Positions 11,536 to 21,791 of a DNA stretch of 64,000 nucleotides are shown here, piece after piece. This DNA comes from Mycolicibacterium mengxianglii (lineage in GTDB: Bacteria; Actinomycetota; Actinomycetes; Mycobacteriales; Mycobacteriaceae), in assembly GCF_015710575.1 (NCBI RefSeq), contig NZ_CP065373.1, positions 5,270,001 to 5,334,000 of the forward strand. Reading direction: 5' to 3'. The notes under the pieces were generated by a model. The model saw only the letters and a program-made list of their open reading frames with translations, was not told where the DNA came from and did no database searches. Position 1 is the stretch's first letter; each line of letters begins with the position of its first letter. Made by a program: the position numbers and the translations under genes.

Positions 11536-12543
11536 TCAAGCTGCTTGGAGTCGGTCGGGTTGATTTTTGGTGGGGAGGTTGATGCCGACGATGGTGCTGG
11601 GCGCTGGGGTCTGTGGGCGGTTTCGGAACCGTTCGGGGTGGGTGGCGTAGTAGGCCTGTTGAACGTCGTCGCGTTGCTGCCAGTTCTGCACCCATGATCC
11701 GTTGTGGACTTCTGCCGGGGTGAACAGGGCGATGCCGCTGTGGCGGTGGTGCTGGTTGTACCAGGGCATGTAGGCGCCGACCCAGGCGCGGGCGGCGTCG
11801 AGGTCATCGAAGGCGCCCGGATAGTTCGGCCGGTACTTCATGGTGCGGAACTCTGATTCGGAGAACGGGTTGTCATTGCTGACCCGGGGCCGGTTGTGGG
11901 TCTGGTCGACACCGAGACCGGATAAGAGATCTTTGAGCAAGGTCGACCGCATCGCCGGTCCGGAGTCGGCATGCACGGCCTGCGGCAGGCCATGTTCGGC
12001 GAAGGCGTCTTCGAACATGTCGACGGCGAGCTGGTCGCATTCGCGTTCCTCGACGCGACAGCCCACGATCTTGCGGGAGTAGATGTCGATGATCGAATAC
12101 GCCTTGAATGCCATACCGCGCCAGGGGGTGCGCAGATCGGTGATGTCCCAGCTCCAAATCTGGTTTGGTCCTGTTGCTTTGAGTACCGGCACAGGCCTCG
12201 GTGTTGTGTGACCCGAGCGCCGCGTCGGTGCGACTGGACGCGCACTTTGATCTTCGATGGTCGTCGCGATTCGCCACCAGGACCGCCGTGACGCGAGCAT
12301 CAGGCCGTCATCCCAGCAGGAGGCGAACGAGTGATCCACTGACTGGCCGGCCGCCCAGCCGGCGGTGATCACCGCCGCGATCACTGAGCGGTCGGCTTTC
12401 GGGATCCGTGACGGGTAAGCCCGATCTTTCTGCGGCACAGGATCGGCCACCGCAGGGCGGGGCTTGGATCGGTAATGCCACGTCGAGCGTGACAAGCCGA
12501 TCATCTTCAACGCTTGGCGTTGCGATCCGATCGCCCGAGTCAA
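11536..12543 (-). CDS. IS3-family transposase OrfB (rve integrase core)
   Basis: 335 residues if started at TTG 12543. The DDE triad is visible: Asp in IWSWDITDLRTPW, Asp in AVHADSGPAMRS, and Glu in SNDNPFSESEFRTMKYRP. A final helix with WYNQHHRHSGI is typical of the IS3 integrase core. Its frame stays open upstream of the TTG, overlapping the end of orfA (reading EQFLDLENGLVAELTRAIG), so the natural product is likely an OrfAB fusion made by -1 frameshifting. Confidence 0.9.
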   Translation of the reverse strand: MTRAIGSQRQALKMIGLSRSTWHYRSKPRPAVADPVPQKDRAYPSRIPKADRSVIAAVITAGWAAGQSVDHSFASCWDDGLMLASRRSWWRIATTIEDQSARPVAPTRRSGHTTPRPVPVLKATGPNQIWSWDITDLRTPWRGMAFKAYSIIDIYSRKIVGCRVEERECDQLAVDMFEDAFAEHGLPQAVHADSGPAMRSTLLKDLLSGLGVDQTHNRPRVSNDNPFSESEFRTMKYRPNYPGAFDDLDAARAWVGAYMPWYNQHHRHSGIALFTPAEVHNGSWVQNWQQRDDVQQAYYATHPERFRNRPQTPAPSTIVGINLPTKNQPDRLQAA

Positions 12544-13007
12544 CTCGGCGACGAGTCCGTTTTCGAGGTCGAGGAACTGCTCAGATCGGTCGTCATGGTG
12601 GTGTCGGGCTCTTGTTCGCTCCTGTCGTGCAAGAGCCCGATAGCTTTTCCCAAGGCGGCATTGGTCTGTTCAAGCTCATCGACACGCGCCTGAAGACGCG
12701 CGAGCTCGGCCTCGTGTCGCGCTGCTTCAGCGGCCCGCGCTCTGGCTATGGCGGTCCGTTTCACCGGTGGAGTCGTCACATCACTACCTTCTCGCGGAAT
12801 CAGGCCACGGTCGAGGTCACCCTCATACAGCGATTCCCGCCACCGCCTCAACCGGTGATACGTCAAACCACGACTGACCAGCCACGGACCCTTCTGTCCC
12901 TGAGGTTGCAGGTGATATTCGTGGACCAACTCCACCATCTCCGCCGCCGAATAACCCGGACTAATCGACACCGCACCGCTCCTCACCCTGTCCACTAACT
13001 GACTCAC
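12540..13007 (-). CDS. IS3-family transposase OrfA (helix-turn-helix and coiled coil)
   Basis: 155 residues. The N-terminal half has a helix-turn-helix pattern (YSAAEMVELVHEYHLQPQG, then VSRGLTYHRLRRWRESLYEG). A leucine-rich coiled coil (EAELARLQARVDELEQTNAALGKAIGLL) follows, as in IS3 OrfA DNA-binding proteins. The last 20 residues are Ser/Thr-rich and may be out-of-frame read-through of the OrfB region, which fits a frameshift near there. Confidence 0.85.
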   Translation of the reverse strand: MSQLVDRVRSGAVSISPGYSAAEMVELVHEYHLQPQGQKGPWLVSRGLTYHRLRRWRESLYEGDLDRGLIPREGSDVTTPPVKRTAIARARAAEAARHEAELARLQARVDELEQTNAALGKAIGLLHDRSEQEPDTTMTTDLSSSSTSKTDSSPS

Positions 13008-13027
13008 AGCCAGCCTGACAAAGAGGG

Positions 13028-13050
13028 CAAACGTTGGTTTGGGCGACTGG
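13028..13050 (+). repeat. Short repeat copy beside the IS (AAACGTTGGTTTGGGCG)
   Basis: GGCAAACGTTGGTTTGGGCGAC lies just outside the right end of the IS. The core CGTTGGTTTGGGCG occurs also at the 3' end of the DUF559-type gene (minus strand, about 10551-10564) and in the hairpin at 45612-45670. The 60 bases from here to recR otherwise hold only a purine-rich AGGAGGAAGAAGGGG tract. Confidence 0.6.
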
Positions 13051-13080
13051 AGGAGGAAGAAGGGGAAGAGGAGGAGGGGA

Positions 13081-13692
13081 CTAGACCATGGCGCGGCGGC
13101 CGGCCAGGGCGCGGCCCAGCGTCAGCTCGTCGGCGAACTCCAGGTCCCCGCCCATCGGCAGGCCCGACGCGATCCTGGTGACCGTCAGCCCGGGGATGTC
13201 ACGCAGCATCCGCACCAGATAGGTGGCCGTGGCCTCACCCTCGGTGTTGGGATCGGTGGCGATGATCACCTCGGTGATGTCCACACCGTCGACGCGTTCA
13301 CCGATGCGGTTCAACAACTCCCGGATCCGCAGCTGTTCGGGCCCGACCCCCGACAACGGGTCCAGCGCCCCACCCAGAACGTGGTACCGGCCCCGGAACT
13401 CACGGGTGCGTTCCACGGCCTGGACATCCTTGGGCTCTTCCACCACGCACACCAGGGTGCCGTCGCGGCGCGGGTCACCGCAGATCCGGCAGCGTTCGGC
13501 ATCGGAGACGTTGCCGCACACCGCACAGAAGGTCACCCCGTCGCGGATCCGGCCCAACGCCGCGGTCAGCCGGTCGATATCCGGTGGCTCGACCGACAAC
13601 AGATGAAACGCGATGCGCTGCGCACTCTTGGGACCAACGCCCGGCAACTTGCCCAGCTCGTCGATCAGATCCTGGACGGGGCCCTCAAACAT
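13081..13692 (-). CDS. recR: Recombination mediator protein RecR
   Basis: 203 residues, normal length. Helix-hairpin-helix [21 protein letters not shown], a Cys4 zinc finger ([16 protein letters not shown]), a Toprim domain ([14 protein letters not shown]... [18 protein letters not shown]) and the C-terminal [20 protein letters not shown] are all present. It acts with RecO and RecF in loading RecA at gaps. Only 12 bp separate it from the YbaB gene upstream, the usual ybaB-recR pair. Confidence 0.97.
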   Translation of the reverse strand: MFEGPVQDLIDELGKLPGVGPKSAQRIAFHLLSVEPPDIDRLTAALGRIRDGVTFCAVCGNVSDAERCRICGDPRRDGTLVCVVEEPKDVQAVERTREFRGRYHVLGGALDPLSGVGPEQLRIRELLNRIGERVDGVDITEVIIATDPNTEGEATATYLVRMLRDIPGLTVTRIASGLPMGGDLEFADELTLGRALAGRRAMV

Positions 13693-13704
13693 GGGGATTC
13701 AAGC

Positions 13705-14040
13705 TCAGAATCCCGGCAATCCCAGGGCGTCGCCCATCCCGCCGGCCAGCGGTCCCAACCGGCTCTGCGCCAGGATGCTCACCTGGTGGGAAGCATCCGC
13801 CAGCGCGCCGACGATGAGGTCCTGCAACGTCTCGACGTCGTCGGGGTCGACGACCTTGGGATCGATCGCCACTGCGACGACCTCGCCGCTGCCCTTGAGG
13901 GTCACCTGCACCAACCCGCCACCGGCCTGGCCGTGCACCTCGGTGTTCGCGAGCTTCTCCTGGGCTTCCATCAGCTGCTGTTGCATCTGCTGGGCCTGAG
14001 CCAGCAGCGCCGACATGTCGGGCGCGCCTCCTGGCTGCAT
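13705..14040 (-). CDS. YbaB/EbfC nucleoid-associated protein
   Basis: 111 residues from ATG 14040. An N-terminal helix rich in Gln and Met ([22 protein letters not shown]) and the beta core with [21 protein letters not shown] match the YbaB/EbfC family, dimeric DNA-binding proteins that coat the nucleoid. Sits directly upstream of recR as in most bacteria. A longer frame to 14214 was rejected because it crosses the start region of the divergent amidase. Confidence 0.92.
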   Translation of the reverse strand: MQPGGAPDMSALLAQAQQMQQQLMEAQEKLANTEVHGQAGGGLVQVTLKGSGEVVAVAIDPKVVDPDDVETLQDLIVGALADASHQVSILAQSRLGPLAGGMGDALGLPGF

Positions 14041-14150
14041 AACTGGTCCCCTTGCATGTTGATGTCGTATCGGTCTCGACTTGGTTGCGCCTGCGACGTC
14101 ACCGGCTTTTGCCCTTTCAAGCCTAGACGCCCGGCCGCTACGGTGGCGCC

Positions 14151-14900
14151 GTGCCACTGCCAGCCTGTCTTCGTGTCGGGGCCACGATGGCCGCCGGCGT
14201 GCTCGTCGCCGCATCCGTGGCGACCGCGACCCCCGCCGCCGCCGCGCCCACCAATGTCGCCGGGAAGATCGTCTTCCTCGATCCCGGACACAACGGCGCC
14301 AACGACGGCTCGATCAGCCGACAGGTGGCGACGGGCCGGGGCGGCACGAAAGACTGCCAGGCCAGCGGCACGTCCACCGACGACGGATACCCCGAACACT
14401 CGTTCACCTGGGAGACGACCCTGCGGATCCGGCAGGCGCTCAACGCGCTCGGGGTCCGCACCGCGATGTCCCGCGGCAACGACAACGCGCTGGGCCCCTG
14501 CGTCGACGAACGGGCCGCGATGGCCAACCAATTGCGGCCCAACGCCATCGTCTCGATCCACGCCGACGGCGGCCCACCCACCGGCCGCGGGTTCCACGTG
14601 CTGTACTCGTCGCCGCCGCTCAACGACGCCCAGGCCGGCCCTTCGGTGCGCTTCGCCCAACTGATGCGCGACCAGCTGCAGGCCTCCGGTATCCCGCCGT
14701 CGAACTACATCGGCTCGGGCGGCCTGAACCCGCGCTCGGACATCGCCGGGCTGAACCTGGCGCAATACCCCTCGATCCTGGTCGAGCTCGGAAACATGAA
14801 GAATCCGGCGGATCAGACGCTGATCAAGTCTCCCGAGGGCCGGCAGAAGTACGCCGACGCCGTGGTGCGCGGTATCGCCGCATTCCTCGCGACGAGCTGA
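14151..14900 (+). CDS. N-acetylmuramoyl-L-alanine amidase (Amidase_3, Rv3717-like), exported
   Basis: 249 residues with a signal peptide ending near ATPAAAA (about residue 32). Zinc ligands are seen as His47 (LDPGHNG), Glu82 (GYPEHSF) and His137 (SIHADGG), and catalytic Glu212 in VELGNMKN. Cys69 and Cys117 can form the disulfide known in Rv3717. It cuts the bond between MurNAc and L-Ala in the periplasm, for wall turnover or recycling. Like Rv3717 it lacks a separate wall-binding domain. It diverges from ybaB-recR. Confidence 0.93.
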   Translation: MPLPACLRVGATMAAGVLVAASVATATPAAAAPTNVAGKIVFLDPGHNGANDGSISRQVATGRGGTKDCQASGTSTDDGYPEHSFTWETTLRIRQALNALGVRTAMSRGNDNALGPCVDERAAMANQLRPNAIVSIHADGGPPTGRGFHVLYSSPPLNDAQAGPSVRFAQLMRDQLQASGIPPSNYIGSGGLNPRSDIAGLNLAQYPSILVELGNMKNPADQTLIKSPEGRQKYADAVVRGIAAFLATS

Positions 14901-14901
14901 C

Positions 14902-15339
14902 CTACCCCTCGAGCTGCTTCTTCAGGTTCTCCAGCACCTCGGCCTGGATCTTCTTCAGGCCCAGCGGCGCGAACGTCTTCTCGAAGAAGCCCTTCACCCC
15001 GCCGGCACCGGTCCAGGAGGTCTTGGTGGTGACCGTTGATCCCGTACCGGCCGGGGCCACCGTCCAATTCGTGATCAGCGAGGAGTTCGCGTCCTTCTCG
15101 ATGACGGTGCGTCCGGCGACGTCGACGGTGGCTTTCACCTGGCGGACGCGGGATTTGGTCGCCTGCAGTTTCCAGCTGACGACGGTGCCCGCGCCCTGTC
15201 CGCCCTCGAGCACCTGATACTCGCTGTAGTGCGAGGACAGGATCTTGGGTCGGACGTTGCGGTAATCGGCGACAGCGGCGAGCACCGCTTCCGGCGTGGC
15301 GTTGATCAGGATCGTGCTGGCCGCGCTGACCTGTCCCAT
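14902..15339 (-). CDS. SRPBCC (polyketide cyclase/START-like) family protein
   Basis: 145 residues from ATG 15339. An alpha/beta START-like pattern: MGQVSAASTILINATPEAVLAAVADY at the N terminus, then GTVVSWKLQATK and a C-terminal helix APLGLKKIQAEVLENLKKQLEG. The fold makes a hydrophobic pocket; the ligand is unknown. Same position as Rv3718c. It ends 2 bp after the convergent amidase and diverges from the FAD oxidoreductase gene. Confidence 0.85.
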   Translation of the reverse strand: MGQVSAASTILINATPEAVLAAVADYRNVRPKILSSHYSEYQVLEGGQGAGTVVSWKLQATKSRVRQVKATVDVAGRTVIEKDANSSLITNWTVAPAGTGSTVTTKTSWTGAGGVKGFFEKTFAPLGLKKIQAEVLENLKKQLEG

Positions 15340-15428
15340 CAGGCAAAACTCCTCTGTCGCAAGATCGGGGCGATCGGGGTGACAACCGTGCGGTCGCATC
15401 GGTTGCGGTCGGGGACTAGCGTATATCC

Positions 15429-16808
15429 GTGGCTGTTCCCGTAGCCGAGGCATGTTCTGCTCACTCCGCTGGTGTCGAGCGGCTTCTCGCTAGCTATCGC
15501 GCTATCCCGTCCACTGCGACCGTTCGGTTGGCCAAACCGACGTCCAATCTGTTCCGGGCCCGGGCCAAGACGAACGCTCCGGGGCTGGACACCTCGGGAT
15601 TGACGGGCGTGATCGCCGTCGATGCCGAGGCGCGCACCGCCGACGTGGCCGGCATGTGCACCTATGAAGACCTGGTGGCCGCAACTCTGCCGTACGGGCT
15701 GTCGCCGCTGGTGGTGCCGCAGCTCAAGACGATCACTCTCGGCGGTGCGGTCACCGGACTCGGCATCGAGTCCACGTCATTCCGCAACGGGCTCCCCCAC
15801 GAGTCCGTGCTGGAGATGGACATCCTCACCGGCAGCGGCGAGGTCATCACGGCAAGCCGGGAACAGCACGCCGACCTGTTTCGGGCGTTCCCGAATTCTT
15901 ATGGGACGCTGGGCTATTCGGTGCGGCTGCGGATCGAGCTGGAGCAGGTCAAACCGTTTGTCGCGTTGCGTCATCTGCGGTTCGGTTCGACGACCGACCT
16001 GGTGGCGGCCATGGACCGCATCATCGAGACCGGCGGGTACAACGGGGACCGGGTGGATTACCTCGACGGCGTGGTTTTCAGCGCCGACGAGTCCTACCTG
16101 GTGCTGGGCATCCAGACCGCCACTTCGGGGCCGGTCAGCGACTACACCGGCATGGACGTCTACTACCAGTCGATCCGCCACGCCGCCGGCGAGAAGCACG
16201 ACCGCCTGACCATTCACGACTATCTGTGGCGCTGGGACACCGACTGGTTCTGGTGTTCACGGGCGTTCGGGGCGCAGGACCCGCGGATCCGCCGGTTCTG
16301 GCCGCGACGGTTCCGTCGCAGCAGCGTCTACTGGAAGTTGATCGGCTACGACCAGCGCTTCGACATTGCCGACCGGATCGAGAAGCGCAATGGCAGGCCC
16401 GCACGCGAACGCGTCGTGCAGGACATCGAAGTGCCCATCGAACGTACCGCCGAGTTCATCGACTGGTTCCTGGAGACGGTGCCGATAGAGCCGATCTGGT
16501 TGTGTCCATTGCGCTTACGCAGCAACGAAAGCTGGCCACTGTATCCGATCCGGGCCGGGCACACCTACGTCAACGTCGGCTTCTGGTCGTCGGTGCCGGT
16601 GGGGCCCGACGAGGGTCATACCAATAGACTGATCGAACAGAAGGTCAGCGATCTCGAAGGACACAAGTCGTTGTATTCGGACGCGTATTACTCCCCAGAA
16701 GAGTTCGACGAACTCTACGGCGGCGAGGCCTACAAGACGGTCAAGAAAGCCTACGACCCGGATTCACGGCTCCTCGATTTGTATGCGAAGGCGGTGCAAC
16801 GACGATGA
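15429..16808 (+). CDS. FAD-binding oxidoreductase paired with fatty-acid methyltransferase (Rv3719-like)
   Basis: 459 residues from GTG 15429. A PCMH-type FAD domain: TGVIAVDAEARTADVAGMCTYE, then PQLKTITLGGAVTGLGIESTSFRNGLPHESVLEMDILTG. C-terminal half related to DHCR24-like reductases. The stop overlaps the methyltransferase start by ATGA. In mycobacteria a paralogous pair (BfaA/BfaB) makes 10-methyl branched fatty acids, the methyltransferase adding a methylene and the flavoprotein reducing it. This pair probably acts on a lipid in the same way, but which one is not known. Confidence 0.85.
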   Translation: MAVPVAEACSAHSAGVERLLASYRAIPSTATVRLAKPTSNLFRARAKTNAPGLDTSGLTGVIAVDAEARTADVAGMCTYEDLVAATLPYGLSPLVVPQLKTITLGGAVTGLGIESTSFRNGLPHESVLEMDILTGSGEVITASREQHADLFRAFPNSYGTLGYSVRLRIELEQVKPFVALRHLRFGSTTDLVAAMDRIIETGGYNGDRVDYLDGVVFSADESYLVLGIQTATSGPVSDYTGMDVYYQSIRHAAGEKHDRLTIHDYLWRWDTDWFWCSRAFGAQDPRIRRFWPRRFRRSSVYWKLIGYDQRFDIADRIEKRNGRPARERVVQDIEVPIERTAEFIDWFLETVPIEPIWLCPLRLRSNESWPLYPIRAGHTYVNVGFWSSVPVGPDEGHTNRLIEQKVSDLEGHKSLYSDAYYSPEEFDELYGGEAYKTVKKAYDPDSRLLDLYAKAVQRR

Positions 16809-18118
16809 CCACATTCAAAGACCCTGCCCCGGCCGGGCACGGTAAGCTCAGCCTCGCCGAGATCCTCGAAATGCTCACCGCCAGTGGCGACTTCCCGTTG
16901 AAGTTCACCGCTTACGACGGCAGCAGCGCCGGGCCCGACGACGCGAAGCTCGGGCTGGACCTGCTGACTCCGCGCGGTACCACCTATTTGGCCACCGCAC
17001 CCGGCGACCTGGGCCTGGCACGGGCCTACGTCTCCGGTGACCTCGGCATCCACGGCGCGCACCCCGGCGATCCCTACGAAATATTGCGGGCGCTGACGGA
17101 CAAGCTCGACTTCAAGCGGCCCCCGGCCCGCATGCTGGCCACCATCATCCGCTCGATCGGGATCGAACGCCTCAAGCCGATCGCGCCGCCGCCGCAGGAG
17201 GCACTGCCACGCTGGCGGCGGGTAGCGGAGGGTCTACGGCACAGCAAGTCCCGCGATGCCGAAGCCATTCACCATCACTATGACGTGTCGAACGCCTTCT
17301 ATGAGTTGGTTCTCGGCCCGTCGATGACCTACACCTGCGCGTGTTATCCCCAGGCCGAAGCCACGCTCGAAGAGGCCCAGGAGAACAAGTACCGCTTGGT
17401 GTTCGAGAAGCTGCGGCTCAAACCGGGTGATCGACTGCTCGACGTCGGTTGCGGCTGGGGCGGCATGGTGCGCTACGCGGCCCGCCACGGTGTCAAGGCC
17501 GTCGGGGTCACGCTCTCGGCCGAGCAGGCCGGCTGGGCCCAGAAAGCGATCGCCGACGCGGGCTTGTCGGATCTGGCCGAGGTACGCCACGGCGACTATC
17601 GCGACGTCCAGGAGTCCCAGTTCGACGCGGTGTCCTCCATCGGCCTCACCGAACACATCGGCGTACACAACTACCCGTCGTATTTTGGTTTCCTGCAGTC
17701 GAAGCTGCGCACCGGGGGCCTGCTGCTCAACCATTGCATCACCCGGCCGGACAACCGTGCCACGGCGACTGCCGGCGGCTTCATCGACCGGTATGTGTTT
17801 CCCGACGGCGAGCTCACCGGGTCTGGCCGCATCATCACCGATGCCCAGAACGTCGGGCTGGAAGTGGTGCACGAGGAGAACCTGCGCCACCACTACGCGA
17901 TGACGCTGCGCGACTGGTGCCGCAATTTGGTCGAGAACTGGGACGAGGCCGTCGCCGAGGTAGGCCTGGCCACCGCAAAGGTGTGGGGGCTCTACATGGC
18001 AGGCTCGCGGGTGGGCTTCGAAACCAATGTGGTTCAGCTGCACCAGGTTCTGGCAGTCAAGTTGGATGCCAAGGGGTTCGACGGCGGGCTGCCGCTGCGC
18101 CCGTGGTGGACCCCCTAG
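16805..18118 (+). CDS. Cyclopropane-fatty-acyl-phospholipid synthase family methyltransferase (Rv3720-like)
   Basis: 437 residues. The SAM-binding motif LLDVGCGWGGMVRYAA, AVGVTLSAEQAGWAQ, and the CFA-family substrate motifs HHYDVSNAFYELVLGPSMTYTCACY and SIGLTEHIGVHNY are intact. The longer N-terminal domain (about 150 residues) is as in CFA synthases and unlike the shorter mycolic-acid cyclopropane synthases. It transfers a methylene to a double bond of a phospholipid acyl chain. Co-transcribed with the flavoprotein. Confidence 0.92.
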   Translation: MTTFKDPAPAGHGKLSLAEILEMLTASGDFPLKFTAYDGSSAGPDDAKLGLDLLTPRGTTYLATAPGDLGLARAYVSGDLGIHGAHPGDPYEILRALTDKLDFKRPPARMLATIIRSIGIERLKPIAPPPQEALPRWRRVAEGLRHSKSRDAEAIHHHYDVSNAFYELVLGPSMTYTCACYPQAEATLEEAQENKYRLVFEKLRLKPGDRLLDVGCGWGGMVRYAARHGVKAVGVTLSAEQAGWAQKAIADAGLSDLAEVRHGDYRDVQESQFDAVSSIGLTEHIGVHNYPSYFGFLQSKLRTGGLLLNHCITRPDNRATATAGGFIDRYVFPDGELTGSGRIITDAQNVGLEVVHEENLRHHYAMTLRDWCRNLVENWDEAVAEVGLATAKVWGLYMAGSRVGFETNVVQLHQVLAVKLDAKGFDGGLPLRPWWTP

Positions 18119-18128
18119 CAGTCTGGCG

Positions 18129-20057
18129 CTAGCCGTCGATCTTGCGGGCGCCCAGCTCGCTCTGCAGCAGTTCCAGAGCGACTTCCTCGGGATCCCGCCG
18201 CGGCACCGACACCGTGTCGGCGGCCTCGGCCAGCATCGCGTCCTCTTCGGCACGCTCCGCAGCCTGGTGATCGGGCTGCGGCTCGACGGGCGCGGACGCG
18301 GCCGCGGGTGCTGCCGGCGTCGTCCCGGCACCGCCCGGTTCGCACCGGACCCGCCAGTTCACCCCCAGCGCATCCTTGAGCGCTTCACGGATGACGTCGC
18401 TATTGCGTTGCTCGCAGAGCCTTTTCGCCAACGGCGCCGACTCGTGTGACAGCACCAGGGTGTCGCCCTCCACAGCACGAACCGTCGCGCCGGTGAGCAT
18501 CACCTCGGTGGTACGACTGCGTTGGCGCACCTTCTCCCGCACTGTGGTCCACATACTGCGCACCGCCGCGGCATCGGGTTCACCGGCGGCGGCCGGCGCA
18601 GCCGGTACCGACGGCGCCGGAGTCGGTGGTGCCGGAGTCGGTGGGGCGGGAGTCGGTGGAGCCGGAGCGGGCGCTGCGGCAGCCGGCGCAGGCGGCGGCG
18701 CGGCAACCGGCGGCGCAGGCTCGGGTCGGGGCGGCGGTGCGACCGGCGCCGGGGGTGCCGGGGTCGGCGGCGCCTGCACCACCGGGGGTTGCGGCTTGGG
18801 CGCGGGAGCGGCTTCGGGCTCGGCCGCCACACTCCTGCGGACGAACTGCTTGCCACCCGCGCCCGCCGCCTGCCCGGCGGCGGCCTCACCTGCCGGGATC
18901 GACATGTCGAGCCTGGTCTCGATGCGCTCCACCCGCTGCAGCAGGGCCGCCTCGGTATCGCTGGCCGACGGCAGCAGCAGCCGTGCGCAGACCACCTCGA
19001 GCAGCAGCCGCGGTGCGGTGGCGCCGCGCATCTCACCCAGGCCCGCGTGCACCACTTCGGCGTAGCGGGTCAAGGTGGCGGTGCCGATGCGCGCGGCCTG
19101 GTCCCGCATCTTTTCCAGCTCGTCCTCGGGAGCGTCCACCACTCCACGGGCGGCGGCATCCGGGACAGCTTGCAGCACAATCAGATCGCGAAACCGCTCG
19201 AGCAGGTCGACAGCGAATCGGCGCGGATCATGACCGGCGTCGATGACGGATTCGACCGCTCCGAACAGCGCCGCCGCGTCGCCGGCCCCGAGCGCCTCCA
19301 CCGCGTCGTCGATCAGTGCCACATCGGTGGCACCCAGCAGCGCCAGCGCGCGCTGGTAGACCACCCGGTTGCCCTCGGCCCCGGCCAGCAGCTGATCCAG
19401 CACGCTGAGGGTGTCACGCGGCGAGCCGCCGCCGGCCCGGATCACCAGCGGGTACACCGCGTCATCGACCTCGACGCTCTCGCTGGCGCAGATGCCCTCG
19501 ATCAGGGTGCGCATGGTGCGCGGCGCCAGCAACCGGAACGGGTAGTGGTGCGTCCGCGACCGGATGGTGGGCAGCACCTTCTCCGGTTCGGTGGTGGCGA
19601 AGACGAAGATGAGGTGTTCCGGCGGCTCCTCGACGATCTTGAGCAGCGCGTTGAAGCCCGCCGTGGTCACCATGTGGGCTTCGTCGATGATGAAGATCCG
19701 GTAGCGCGACTGGGCCGGGGCGTAGAAGGCCCGGTCCCGCAGTTCACGGGTGTCGTCGACACCGCCGTGGCTGGCCGCGTCGAGTTCGGTGACATCGACG
19801 CTGCCGCCTCCGTTGGGGGCCAGGGCGACGCAGGAGTCGCAGACACCGCACGGCGTGGGCGTGGGGCCCTGCTCGCAGTTCAGCGACCGGGCCAGGATCC
19901 GCGCTGACGAGGTTTTACCGCAGCCCCGCGGTCCGGAGAACAGATACGCGTGGTTGATCCGGCCCGCCTCCAGAGCGACCGACAGTGGCGCGGTGACGTG
20001 TTCCTGCCCGACTACCTCAGCGAAGGTAGCCGGTCGGTACTTGCGATAAAGAGCCAC
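18129..20057 (-). CDS. dnaX: DNA polymerase III subunits gamma/tau
   Basis: 642 residues from GTG 20057. AAA+ clamp-loader domain: Walker A SGPRGCGKTS (41-50), zinc Cys61/70/73/76, Walker B IIDEAH (124-128), sensor FATTEPEKVLPTIRSRTHHYPFR. A long Pro/Ala-rich linker (roughly 395-495) with tandem PAPPTP units separates it from a C-terminal domain (from about 500, MWTTVREKVRQRSRTTEVMLTG) that in tau binds the polymerase. The linker is low-complexity and likely variable in length between strains. Confidence 0.97.
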   Translation of the reverse strand: MALYRKYRPATFAEVVGQEHVTAPLSVALEAGRINHAYLFSGPRGCGKTSSARILARSLNCEQGPTPTPCGVCDSCVALAPNGGGSVDVTELDAASHGGVDDTRELRDRAFYAPAQSRYRIFIIDEAHMVTTAGFNALLKIVEEPPEHLIFVFATTEPEKVLPTIRSRTHHYPFRLLAPRTMRTLIEGICASESVEVDDAVYPLVIRAGGGSPRDTLSVLDQLLAGAEGNRVVYQRALALLGATDVALIDDAVEALGAGDAAALFGAVESVIDAGHDPRRFAVDLLERFRDLIVLQAVPDAAARGVVDAPEDELEKMRDQAARIGTATLTRYAEVVHAGLGEMRGATAPRLLLEVVCARLLLPSASDTEAALLQRVERIETRLDMSIPAGEAAAGQAAGAGGKQFVRRSVAAEPEAAPAPKPQPPVVQAPPTPAPPAPVAPPPRPEPAPPVAAPPPAPAAAAPAPAPPTPAPPTPAPPTPAPSVPAAPAAAGEPDAAAVRSMWTTVREKVRQRSRTTEVMLTGATVRAVEGDTLVLSHESAPLAKRLCEQRNSDVIREALKDALGVNWRVRCEPGGAGTTPAAPAAASAPVEPQPDHQAAERAEEDAMLAEAADTVSVPRRDPEEVALELLQSELGARKIDG

Positions 20058-20083
20058 GGAAGCAGGCTACCGACCGGGTGTGA

Positions 20084-21544
<1,461 letters not shown>

Positions 21545-21642
21545 TCATACGTAGGTCTTCCCGGGACGGTCTTCCTGGGACATTCCTGGGTCTGGAACCC
21601 GCGATTCTGGCCTTCGGGGGTGACTCGGCTACCATGACCGAC

Positions 21643-21728
21643 GGAGGATTCGCCTAGTGGCCTATGGCGCTCGCCTGGAACGCGGGTTGGGTTAACAGCC
21701 CTCAGGGGTTCAAATCCCCTATCCTCCG
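21643..21728 (+). tRNA. tRNA-Ser (anticodon GGA)
   Basis: 86 nt. The acceptor stem pairs GGAGGAT (21643-21649) with ATCCTCC (21721-21727). The anticodon stem CTCGC/GCGGG closes the loop CTGGAAC, giving anticodon GGA, and the T arm is CCTCAGGGGTTCAAATCCCCT. The long variable arm expected of a class II tRNA is present. The 3' CCA is not encoded. Confidence 0.95.
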
Positions 21729-21791
21729 CAGTCGGTTCCGGGGTGCCCGCCCTCATCGGGCGGCACCCCGGAACCCAACCCAAGGAGGGGT

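Larger units (their letters stand above)
11534..13020 (-). mobile_element. IS3-family insertion sequence, 1487 bp
   Basis: Bounded by imperfect terminal inverted repeats starting TGTCA: left TGTCAAGCTGCTTGGAGTC at 11534, right (reverse complement) TGTCAGGCTGGCTGTGAGTC ending at 13020. It carries overlapping orfA and orfB on the minus strand, both apparently intact. I see no clear 3-4 bp target duplication (CAT on the left, AAG on the right). The element sits between a copy of the 44-bp repeat and a piece of sequence (13032-13046) that follows the other copy directly, so it appears to have split a repeat unit. Confidence 0.85.

Noticed and set aside
18600..18800. Separate Gly/Ala-rich protein on the plus strand opposite dnaX
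   Set aside because: It is the complement of the Pro/Ala linker of dnaX; such repeats make false long frames on both strands.
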